NCBI GenBank assembly: GCA_028583415.1
Contig: CM053276.1
Span: 62,539,510 to 62,603,509 of the forward strand
Direction: 5' to 3'
Origin: Protea cynaroides
Lineage: Eukaryota; Streptophyta; Magnoliopsida; Proteales; Proteaceae
Length of the DNA: 64,000 nucleotides
Shown: in pieces, positions 11,540 to 21,970 of the stretch
How the letters are laid out: each line of letters begins with the position of its first letter
How positions within the stretch are numbered: position 1 is the first letter of the stretch
Made by a program: the position numbers and the translations under genes
The notes under the pieces: generated by a model
Database searches by the model: none
Seen by the model: the letters and a program-made list of their open reading frames with translations, nothing else
Told to the model about the DNA's origin: nothing

Positions 11540-14500
11540 TGAGACCCACATCCGGAATCCCATTACTAACCCAGAATCCTCGTGTTAGATCTCAATACAT
11601 CGACTGGTGGAGTACCTAATCTGGACCCGATGAAGGTATCCAAACCCTAAGTGAATCTTCATTACTTGTAATTGGTGTTATAGAGTGTCCTAGTAGGCTT
11701 GGGGTGGATAGGACATGCATCCCAATTTCCCAAAGCATTCGGGTCAAAGAGATGATCAATTGGCTGTGTTTTAGCTTAACAGGTAGAACTTACCAGTACA
11801 ACGTTCATACGGTTGAATTCAAGTCAGTCACACTCTCTCTCCCCTATTTCCTATAAAAGGGGACCAAAGCCCTTGTTTTCTCTCTTCTTGCACTGTGGGG
11901 CTTGGGGAGAGAATAGAAGAGAAGAGAAGAAGGAGAAGAAGAGAGCTTGAGCTCAAGGAACTAAAACCCTAGCCATCTTCTTGGAGGTAAGGACTTTGAA
12001 TCCTTTGGATTAATGGCTATAACCATGGTGGTTGAGCACCATTAATGGTGACCGCCATTGATGATGTGTAAACCTAGGTTTAGGTTTATCCAACTCCATG
12101 AAAAGAGTTATTGAGGTTGAGTTTCACTCTTTCCTCTCTCTCCTTTGGGAAGTAGGTGCAAAGGTGTGTGGTTGTTGAAGCTCCATTAATGGAGATCTCA
12201 TTTATGACCTAGGTCTAGGGTTTGCTCACCAAACTCCATTGAGGGATCTATTGGAGCCATAAGTGGCTTCCATTGTGAATATTAATGGTGGGAATGAGTT
12301 CCCCACCAACCAAAATGGCAATAGTGAAGTGGTGAGCAAGTTCCCAAACTTGAGCATCTTGCTCCGTTCGTGACCTAGCTTCTGGTTCTGTACCGGAGCC
12401 ACGTACCGGCAGGACGGTCATGTATGTTCTTCGGGTTATCCCAGACCGTAGTGCCGTCAAGGCAAAGGCCTTGGCTAAATGATAATGAACAAACCGGAGT
12501 CTTAAATCGGATGCACGTACCTCCGCAATAGTCCCAACCGTTCGATCTGTTCCCTGTGGATCCGTTTGGTTCGGATCCTCCGCTCAGCCTTAATGTTAAG
12601 CGGAGCCAGTGTTGGATGAATGATCACCCGGCATTGCTTCCGAAAAAGCTACTGGAAGTTCAGGGTTTATAACATCATATGAAACGGATGATCAACCGGA
12701 TAGTCGAGCATCCGCTCCTTCTCCCGGTGCCATGCACTGTAAAATACTCTAAGTGTTTACCGGTTCCACGTACTGATGGAACCCTCTATCGGTTCCATCT
12801 GCCGGTTCAGTCTGTCTTGACTGTTTAGCCTAGTAATGAATAAGAAGACCTTCCTTTTGGTTCCCGGCCTTCCGTGGGACCTATGTATGGACATATAACG
12901 CTTGTCCAATTTGATTAAAAGCAATGAAACCAACTTAAAGAAACCTTATATACTTAATTAGGTATTGAACAAGGGTAATCATTGAAGCCTTCTGTGTGGC
13001 TTCATATTACTGTTGCACTATATTGTGCAATCAGGTGAGGGGTCTAGTCCTTCGACATAAGACATCCTAATAACATGTCTAAATTCCTAAAAACATGCTT
13101 AGGTTGTTATTTAATTATATGCTTATCATGAATGCTATGTATGAGCATGTAGTTGCATTATAATAACTATGAATGTTTGGATGATTATTTGGATATGGTG
13201 GATATGAGGAGTATTGGAGTACGATACACGGGCCATGGTGTTAATGTTAGGCTCTAGCGGGAGCACGGTGATCCATGGGATGGAGCTAGGGTTCGCCGTT
13301 AGAGTATAGTTTTATTTATAAATTGATGCAGCCATGTATAATGGCTTGTGTGACGCATAGGAGTGCGGGTGCGTGAGTCATGTTGGATTGCAACCATGTA
13401 TGGTGGTTCGTGTAACGCATGGGAGTGTGGGTACATGGATCACGTTGGAATGTAAACAAGCTAGTGGTAGACACGGTGATCCATGGGATGGAGCCGGGGT
13501 TCTCTGCTAGTGGATAGCACGATGGTTATGTCGGCATGCTAATGGGGGCACGGTGAACCATGGGAGGGGATCCAGGGACTTCTGCTGGCGGACAGCCAAA
13601 GTGAAATAAATGAACATAATAGACAGGTGGTGCTATTCCCTGTTTCCTACGCCCCTCTAGTTGGGGTAAAGATACTGGTATAACTTTGCACTCCCGAAGG
13701 TTGGACGACCCGAAGGGAAGTCAGTGACGCATGGCGTACGGTAGTTGACGTATGTGAGGTCTATGGTAGGAGGCAATGAACCCTGTAAGGATGGGAGTCC
13801 CCAAGGGGGGAGTTAACTTGTAGAAGCGGTTTAACAGCCCGAGGTCGTGTATTCAACTTCTACCTTTGCCCTGGATGTAGAAACACAAATCGGAGACCTA
13901 ATATAAAATAAATTGCTCATCTCATTGGTTGTTGTATGTGCATAGCATGTGATACTAGATTTCTCACTGAGCTGGGATGTGAGCTCACCCTCGTGTTGAC
14001 ATTGTTTTTCAAATCCTTCTCCAGGTGACTTATCTGTTGCTAATTTTATGGAGTCCTCCTTGGCTAGTATGACTGCTGGCCCTGATGATGTTGGTGGAGA
14101 GCACAGCGAGAGCTGCACCTACAGTGACTGCGTCTACGCATGATGTAGACCACCCTTTACTTTCTCCCTTTCTGATATAATCTGAATTATTTTGATTATG
14201 ATTCTTTTTGTTGATAAATGAAGAGGTCTATCATGAACAATGTAACTAATTTACTGTTTTGGATTTGAATATTTGTATATTGATATTGTAGTAAATATTT
14301 TGGTGGTGAATAGGTGGTTCGTAACAGATAACATGATACATAGTATGGGATATGATATCATTTAGATGTATCTGTCTATATTAAATGCTTCTGCTTATTT
14401 TATTATTGCTTTTTGATCATTGTGAATATTGTATGTGTAGGCTGTGAGATTTATTTGTAATCATTGTGGTAGTGATTTTGGATGTATTCGGGTGCCACAA

Positions 14501-14547
14501 GGGTTGACCTGGATATCATACCCGATTCCCCAGAATGGGCTGTGACA
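11540..14547 (+). mobile_element. Solo LTR, 3.0 kb, Tekay/Del-type Ty3/gypsy
   Basis: The element begins TGAGACCCACATCC and ends TGTGACA, and is flanked by the exact 5-bp duplication GACTG at 11535-11539 and 14548-14552. It holds a promoter-like CTATAAAAGG at 11851-11860, followed by a GA-rich leader. No primer site or polypurine tract is present inside, so this is a single LTR left by recombination between two LTRs. The start resembles the TGTAAGACCCGCACTCC start of the Tekay-type LTRs at 48707, which puts it in the same broad lineage but a different family. Internal stretches repeat phrases such as GATCCATGGGATGGAGC (about 13270 and 13470). Confidence 0.9.
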
Positions 14548-14552
14548 GACTG

Positions 14553-14921
14553 TGTAGGAGAAGTTGTACACAAATGACGATCTAGTCTGTAAGTAACCAT
14601 CATGCTCATAAGTAGTGGAACGGAGGAAGAATTATACTCTCAAACCCAGCATAACCACCATAGTCGCCACCATACCTACTGTACTCTAACCTGGTGTAGG
14701 AAAGGATTGGGCACATCACTGCTCATGTCCAATGCTATACCCTAGACTCAATCCTACAAAAGTATTAAATAAGCTCGAAATGTCGATGCCCATGCTATCA
14801 ACAGCTTACTCATTTGGTTCAAACCAATGATGCGGCCCACTTGTATAACTTGCATGTGAGGTTGGACGTTCACCACAGTTGGCATCCTTGTGGCGTGATC
14901 GAACTTGGTCTCTCCAGTACA
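14553..14921 (-). other. 3' flank of hAT transposase gene
   Basis: No coding signal was recognised. It follows the last readable hAT codons and was continuous with 11534 before the solo LTR arrived. The left terminal inverted repeat of the hAT element was not found with confidence. Confidence 0.4.
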
Positions 14922-15475
14922 TTAAATGGGCTCCAGCTCCACCTTCGCCTGGTCGTAAGCGTATCTATAATCCCTACCATCCCCATCGCCGCATCCATCA
15001 TCTCCACCAACAGATGGTGATGGTGTGCGAGTGTGACCATTCGAAGGCAACCAGTTAGGCTCCACTAGTACCAAGACCACCCTGGGTGGTAGAAGGTGAC
15101 TGTGTTTCTCCAAAAGAAACCGGCGAATCACTCTCAGTCTCATCACTATCACCAGTCTGAAATGGACGTCTTGCCTGTGCGTGGACTCTACCCTCAGTAG
15201 CCATAAACTCTCCCACATCAGCCTCCAAGGCTCCAGCAATAAGACGACTTGGTCGACCACCAGCCTCATCTAATTGAGGCTCACCACGATCTGTAACCCA
15301 CTCATTCAAAGGATCAACTTCCTCTCCCTCCAACTCAAAGATCTCACTCAGCTCAATGGGGGTTTTAGCATCTTTGTCCCTGCTTAACCGTATGTGCTCT
15401 TCTTTTAGTCTCAAATTATAGTGTACATACACTAAGTCCTCAAGCCTTTTTGCACCCAACCGGTTTCGTCGCTTA

Positions 15476-16323
15476 GGGGCTGTTTGATAAAACTTCAACT
15501 CTGGGATTCTTACTTCTGGTTCAAATTTCTACTCCAACTTCAAAAGGATTCAAAAGTATGAGGGAGTAGAAACATGTTTGTTAACCTTAGTCATGGACTC
15601 TAGAGTAGTGGTGGGGGGTGGCGGATGGTGGCACTAGTGGTGAGTGGTGATGGTTGGTGACGGTGGTGGTGCAGGGTGGCGGTGGATGGGTGGTGGTGGT
15701 GGAGGGTGGTGGCTGTGGTGGTGGAGGGTGGTGGCGGTGGTGGTGGGTGGTAGTGGATGGTGATGGCGCTGGTGGTGGGTGATAGTTGGTGGTGGTGGTG
15801 GGTGGTGGTGGCGGTGGTTGGTGGCTGGTGGTGGTGGTAATGGTAGGTGGCTGTGGCTAGTAGTGGATGGTGGTGGTAGTAGTGGGTGGTTGGTGGTGGT
15901 GGTGGGTGGTGGTGGTGGTGGTTGGTGACTGGTGGGGTGGCGATAGTAGGTGGCGGTGGGTGGTGATTGAGGATGGTGGTGGTGGTGGTGGTGGGTAGTG
16001 GTGGCGGTGGGTAATGGCAGTGTGGTGGTGGTGGTGGTGGCGGCAATGGGTGGTGGAGGGTGGTGGCTGGTGGCTGGTGGGTTGTGGTGTTGGTGGTGGT
16101 AGTTGGTGGTAGTAATGGTGTGAGGTGATTTTTACTCCAAAATTATGCTCTGAAGTCGAAAAGCATCTATTTGATGCTCCAAAAAATTAGATTCTGGAGC
16201 TCATTTGGAGCCGGTTCACTCATGGATTCTCCAGAAGTCCGAACCGGGTTACCAAACAGGCTTCTACTCTATTTATGCTCCAGAAGTCAGAATCCAACTT
16301 CTGGAGTGTTACCAAACACCCCC
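15476..16323. mobile_element. Tourist/PIF-Harbinger-like MITE with (GGT)n core
   Basis: The ends are GGGGCTGTTTGATAAAAC on the left and, in reverse complement, GGGGGTGTTTGGTAACAC on the right, flanked by TTA at 15473-15475 and 16324-16326. A TTA/TAA duplication and a G-run plus GTTTG-type end are hallmarks of Tourist/PIF-Harbinger MITEs. Removing the element and one TTA rejoins the hAT dimerisation domain in frame (IHTK followed by RRNRL), which proves the boundaries. The subterminal parts contain repeated ACTCCAGAAGT/CTTCTGGAG-like phrases. It carries no transposase. Confidence 0.93.
15600..16120. repeat. GGT/ACC-rich trinucleotide array inside MITE
   Basis: About 500 bp made mostly of GGT, GGTGGC and GGTAGT triplets on the + strand. 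The - strand is an open but meaningless Pro/His/Thr-rich frame. It forms the core of the MITE at 15476-16323. A similar core is seen in the related element at 43741-44333. Confidence 0.9.
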
Positions 16324-18639
16324 TTAGTATGTATAAGCGAAAATGTGCTCCAGTTTCGTTCACATCCCGTGGTGGAGCATGTTTGTGATAACACCTTCAC
16401 TGCTATTACACGAAGGTTGGGTGACTCCGATCCGTATAGGACCCACCATTCAGCTTCAAAATAGCATAAGAAATACATATTAAATGATGAAAAAACCCAC
16501 AATGGCATATTGGCATCCATAAAGTAAGTATACGTACCAGGAGGTATTGATTGTTGACCAGATTCAGCCGCCGCCCTACCAAAACTCCCAGTGGCATCTC
16601 TAAAGCTTTTGAGCTGAACCAATTTTGATGGGTAATAGTCTTAGTAAAAAAATTCTTATAAATTATGTTGACAACAAAGTAAGTAAAAGTTTTACTTCTT
16701 GCAAAACAATAGACTGTGCTCTTGCGTTTGGCTCAAGCTTGGCAACCCCTTCTTGTACTGCATCTATCAATTCTTGACGCATTCCCAAATTGTCTTTGTA
16801 TTGATACTTATGATTCAGATAATATGCTAAAATTGACAAATATTATAATTACGTCAATGCAAGCTGATGTAATTTTAATTAGTTGAGAAACTGAAGTACA
16901 TCAAGTAAAGACTCACCAGCCTTGTGTAGTGGGTGCTTGAGCTGTCGCTCCCAACGATCTTTGATGATGACAATATATTTTGAGTTCCCGCGCCTGTAAG
17001 CTTCCTCTACTTGCATCTTCATCATATCTATGGCAGCCCACAAGTATGGTAAGGTGGCATTCCTTTGTCCATCAACCATTCTCAGCACTTTCACAATGGG
17101 ATCTAATATTGCCACAACTTTTTTGACATCATCCCAGAATTAATCGCTGGATATGGTTGCTTGTGTTGTTCTACCAGCTCGAGAACTAGACTGAGGCCAC
17201 TCAAACCACTCCTCTGAAGTAAACATTGATCTCAAACTAGACTTCTTCATGTCAAAACTCTTGAGGGCAATGTAGTTTGTTGCAAAACGCGTTAACCCTG
17301 GCCTCACCAAGTCTCCACCACACTTGGTTCTCATCATCTCTAAGGCATATCCATGGTTATAAATGAAAGTGGTTACTTGCCTTGCATTTTCTATAGTCTC
17401 TTTCACCAGTTTTATTTCCCCCATGTCCTTTAGCATCAAATCAATACAGTGGGCTGCACATGGTGTCCAAAAAAGTCGGTATTTTTTATTATTCATCAAC
17501 CTTTCCCCTGCTTTTTTGAAGTTACTACCATTATCAGTGACCACTTGTACCACATGATTTATCCCCACTTCTTTCACCACTTTCTTCAAGAGACCATAAA
17601 TGTACTTGAAATCCTTGATATGATTGGATGCATCAACAGACTTCAGAAACGCTGTTCTACCATCACAATTCACCAAAAAGTTGATGAGAGATTTTTTGGT
17701 GGGTCCGGTCCACCCATCACACATCACAGTCACCCCATATCTTTCCCATTGTGTCTTCAAAGAATCCACATATTGTTTCATTTCTTTTTTATGTCTGGGT
17801 AGGTAGGTATTGTACAACTCCCAAGCTGTAGGCCCTTTAACTCCTGGACCTGCCCTACCTATTTCATCCAACATAGTCTGATAGTGAGGTCCTGTGGTAG
17901 CATTTGCTCCAATGTCATGGTACATCATCCACTTGGAGATTTTGTCTCCTACTCTCATCTTGACATCAGTCCAAAAATGGGGCAACTTTTTTTATTTACT
18001 ATCCTGTCTGACAAATAGATCAGGATCCACCTTCAGGACCTCAAGATCTGGGTCACGAACAGGTGGTGGTGCCTGTGCAGTAGCTGGAGTCCTAACACTC
18101 TGAGTCCTCCTAAAAGGTATCTCAGGGGCACCCCTACTTTTCAGCCTCGGCCTCCTCCCCTCATCCTCTACTGTTGCCTCTCTAGATGACCCAGCTCCTC
18201 TAGTCCTCTCAAACTGTCTTTGTCGATCTATCTCTCTTTGCCTTATACTTGCTATCTTCGCTCTCTTCAGCTGTCTCACCTCTGCCTCTGTCATTTCTTG
18301 GTCTACCTCATCACTGTCAAGGCTAATGTCATCTTCATTAACCCCTAGATTGCCCTCCAGACAAGCCTCCTCAAACTCCTGTTTATCTGCCTTCTTCTTA
18401 TTTCTTCTATCAATATCACTCTTCATTAAGCTTTCTATAGCCGTCTTCACTTCACTTGATATGTTGGGGCAACCCATAACATCCTTGTTACCACCAGCAA
18501 GATGCCACTTCAATCTAGTGACACCACCTCCTTTTATCTGCTTGCCACAATAATTACATTATGACTGTTTCTTATTGACAGTCAGTGGTATCCCATGCCT
18601 CCATGCAATGTCACCACTTGCAGTTGGTGCATCAGCCAT

Positions 18640-19552
18640 TTCAAACACTTATACTGTTGAAACAAAAAGACAACAATTACTACCATTGAAACAAACTATA
18701 TTTTAATTTCTAACAACACTTTATTACATAAATAATATCTTATAAGTAAATAATACACCTTAAAATAAAAAAACAGCATAGGTTTATCATTTTTACATTG
18801 CATTATTACATAAAACAACAACATATTATAATTTCTAACGCATTTATATTTTTTCCATAGGTTAAAAATATTTTATTAATTTTTCAGTAATTAAAATGCC
18901 CTTAAATCAACATAAAGAATTAGTTCACATTACTCTTATTACATAAAACAGCAACCCACCATAAAATAGTAATACTTTTAACAATAATTTTATTTATCAA
19001 GATTTTCAAAGTGAAAACAGAAATATTTTATCATTTATTTATATTTATTTTCAATTTAATTAATTATTTTATCAATATCCAAAAATTAAAATAATTAAAT
19101 AAAAATAGAAAAATAATTTTACTCCATACAAAATGTAGATCACCCTATTTTGTTTAACATATATTTAATTCAATGTCATACAACATGTGTAAGACGTAAT
19201 TTTTTCAAAAAATAGTTGTAGGAAAATCTATTTTTTCAAACATAAAATCTAATAAATAAATTATTTGTCAAAAAAAAAAAAAAACTACTTCCATGGATTC
19301 ATAGATCGGGTGTTAGAATCAAACATATAAAAAATTGGAAGCCATCCATGATGTTTGCATACCATTTCATTCAAAAATACACAAAATAGAGAGAATGACT
19401 TACCTTAAAGAGAGAGAGATGAGTTGAGAGCAAGGAACCTTGAATAATCTTGACAAAAGTTGATATCCTTTGAACAAATGAAGTTTTAGGAAGAAAAAAT
19501 TGAGAGAAATGAGGTTGGAGAGCAAAAGGGGAAAAAAATAAGAATGAAGTGT
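18640..19552 (-). other. hAT 5' leader, AT-rich, probable 5' UTR intron
   Basis: Very AT-rich and non-coding. On the - strand a donor-like AAG|GTAAGT lies near 19403 and an acceptor-like CAACAG lies just before the transposase ATG, suggesting an intron in the 5' UTR. An A run is present near 19270-19283. Confidence 0.45.
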
Positions 19553-19753
19553 CGAAACCTACTGATTTCGAGTAGGTTTCGACACTTAAAATAACCTGGA
19601 CCAACAACTTATGGGTCAAAACCTGGGTTTCGACCAAAACCTGGTCGAACCCAGTGGTTTTGGTTCGAAACCATGCGCTAAACAGTTTCGAGCCTGGGTT
19701 TCGTCTCGCCCAGGCTCGAAACCGAGTTGTTTCACCGAAACCTTGAACAGTGA
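19553..19753. repeat. hAT subterminal repeat cluster and right end
   Basis: About ten copies of GTTTCGA or its complement TCGAAAC lie in 200 bp, in both orientations, ending in CCGAAACCTTGAACAGTG. Read from outside, the end is CACTGTTCAAGGTTTCGGTG. Clustered short subterminal repeats next to a CA..TG terminus are typical transposase-binding zones of hAT elements. It lies about 1 kb upstream of the transposase start. The outer boundary at 19753 is inferred, because no matching left end was found. Confidence 0.6.
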
Positions 19754-20379
19754 TCCGGAGACACCATCCAATCACATTGGCTTTGTGACTGGCTCCTCAC
19801 AATACGCCCGTTCTTTACACTTTCCCCATTCTTCACAATAGGCCCATTCGACACAGTAAACCCATTCTTCACAGTATGCCTGTTCTTCACAGTATGGTGA
19901 TCTATACCCTAGTTTAAGTTGCCTTCAGCATGTAGAAGACGGCATATATAAGGAAGCTATGGAGGACTTCAAATGTTTCTTCCGCCACACTATGACATGG
20001 TACACATTTGTCATTCAGTCAAAAGCAAATTAGTTTCTGCAACTTCAAACCTTACATGAGAATGATCCCCCACATCACTCTTTGTGGCATTAGCCATTAA
20101 AATGGTTTGAGGGATAGCATTTTGTTCTCATTCGAAAATAGTATTGTATTGTTGGGAGTAAGGGCTACAGTTTTCAGTGCCTCTATCTTACATGCATGTA
20201 TGTTCAAATTTGGAGTATGAACTTATTTCACAATTAATAGCTAATTCGCTATTACGTTTCTTATTTTCCTAGTGCATATTTTCATTGTTTCATTTGGCTT
20301 TTTTTTTAGGGGTCTTCTAGTACTAAAACATTGTGTGATAGCCATTGTTACCCAAGGTATACAACAACGTTCAGCATTA
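19754..20379. other. Unassigned sequence
   Basis: No gene seen. A short run near 19796-19895 repeats CACAATA/CACAGTA plus CCCATTCTT or GCCTGTTCTT phrases four or five times, a small imperfect tandem repeat of about 20-24 bp. Confidence 0.4.
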
Positions 20380-20620
20380 CTGCCATCCATGGGTGTAAAT
20401 CCAAACTACCACGATGTGTGATAATTTTGAAATTTCATGGTTTACATATGTTTAAGTAGGCTATAATAAGTTTCCCTGGAGTATCAAGACTTCAAATGGC
20501 TATTTGGCCCTCCCAAACAAGGGGAAAAAAAAAATCTCGGCAAGATCTCGACTGAGACCTCAAAAATCTCGGTTTTCAACCATCGAGATGGGGTCAAAAC
20601 TTGAGATTTCGAACCTTGCT
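20380..20620. repeat. Second copy of hAT-like element part, right end
   Basis: The stretch 20400-20515 matches 10860-10980 (GGTTTAC-TATGTTTA-GTAGG, then GAGTATCA, then TCAAATGGC-ATTTG). It runs into CTCGGCAAGATCTCGACTGAGACC-like repeats and ends GAGATTTCGAACCTTG. In reverse complement that end reads CAAGGTTCGAAATCTC, close to the left end of the element at 10023. The matching left end was not located. Confidence 0.55.
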
Positions 20621-21961
20621 CCCTCATGCTATGTTCATTGCTGAAAACCCATAGATATTTCTACTGGCTAGCTGTATGGTTTGTCTTGTACCAAATAAAT
20701 TCCAAAGCAAGTGAACCAGTAAATTAGATTAGAGTTTAAATTGGATTCTACCTATATTTTTCCTGATAAAGTAAAGGTTTTATTAATAACACAAAGAGGC
20801 AAAGGGGGAAAGAAGCATAGCTCTAAAACGAATAACTGGTCAATGTGAAGGATTGATTAGGCAACCAAGAACTAAATACATAATTGACTGAAAATATCCC
20901 TTCCCAGTTTTTAGAGAACACAAGGAACCTAATGACTCTTAGGCTTTCTTTAGTATCAATTTTCTTTTTTGTTTTTACCTATTTATCAAAAAGCATTTTA
21001 AAAATCATTTTTTATCAAAATAAAATGTTCTTTGGTAGTTACTGAGCATAATAGATTGTAGGAAAAATAAGTTTGGTATTACATATGTGCAGAATAATTT
21101 TTATATGGTCATCTTTTTCCTCACTTCTCCTCCATTCCTCACATCGCCAAACCCAAACAAGACGCCTCCAATGCATCTTTTGTACGAGAATTTTGCACTG
21201 CCGAGGCAACGATAAGGGAGAAATGTGAATGCTGATCCATACCATTGAACAAGGAGAATAATACATTTGGAAGAAAAGAGAAGGAAAACACAACATAAAA
21301 CTGCCGTCAATTGCAAAGGCAGAATTAAATGGGTCCAGGGGTATCCATAAAAAACATAGGATTGTCTTTGAGCTTATTAAGTGTTAAACTATTGAGAACT
21401 CTGGATTTGATTATCTTTGTTTATCTTCACGATAATGGAGATAGCTGAATATATGTAATGAGTTACATTGATAAGGTAAAAAGGCTGAAGATAAAGATAA
21501 TGATATGAACTATATCCAATACAAGTGGGTCTCGTATGAGGGAGTCTTCACAGTTGATATCGCTAAACGTGATAGAGGTTGCATGAAATGAGGACTTTGT
21601 ATATGCATGGAGTCTGTAGAGGATAAGTGAGATGAGTCCTGATATGATTTAACATTAAGCAACCCATTTTTCACTGCTGACTTCAACTTGGCAAGTAATT
21701 CGGCCTCACGATAACTGTAGGGAATGATAATGATCCTAAGTTTTTGAACGTTCCCAACCTTTGGGTTCAGATGCATGTCCTATCTCCAGCCTATAGAGCC
21801 GTGGTGATCAGGATGATGTTAGCTTAGAAAATCGTAATTCCTATTGGCAGTAAGATTTTAAAGAAGCAGCACCTCCTCCAATCGGTTGTTTCATACAAGA
21901 TAACAAAACGGAAAAGATAACGTACAATGGAAGGAGGAAGAAAAAGGAACTGAAGATGGTT
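20621..21961. other. Unassigned sequence
   Basis: No gene, RNA or element with clear ends was recognised. Short open stretches at 21039-21316 and 21510-21776 (- strand) resemble no known protein. Confidence 0.4.
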
Positions 21962-21970
21962 TTATAAAAA

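Larger units (their letters stand above)
14922..18639 (-). pseudogene. hAT-superfamily transposase (BED finger, DUF659, dimerisation domain), broken
   Basis: The start ATG at 18639 opens MADAPTASGDIAWRHG, then a BED-type zinc finger (CNYCGKQ, TRLKWHLAGG), a charged region, and the DUF659 catalytic core from about 17970 (CDGWTG, VVTDNGSNF, TPCAAHCIDLML). The C-terminal dimerisation region follows (AEWWVLYG, then CSTTGCERNWSTF, then LVYVHYNLRLK). In-frame TAA stops lie at 18559-18561, 17992-17994 and 17140-17142. Introns are visible, for example donor 16916 to acceptor 16827. An 848-bp MITE interrupts the dimerisation domain after IHTK. Near 15055 a frameshift leads to an acidic, Gly/Asp-rich tail ending at 14922. 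The enzyme would have moved hAT elements by cut and paste. It is dead now. Confidence 0.9.

Noticed and set aside
15600..16046. 148-codon Pro/His/Thr-rich open frame on the - strand
   Set aside because: It is a translation of the GGT-triplet array inside a MITE; no start context, no domain.
10023..19753. One single hAT element from 10023 to 19753
   Set aside because: The two ends share only a loose pattern, the subterminal motifs differ (GAGATCTCG against GTTTCGA) and the flanks show no common 8-bp duplication.
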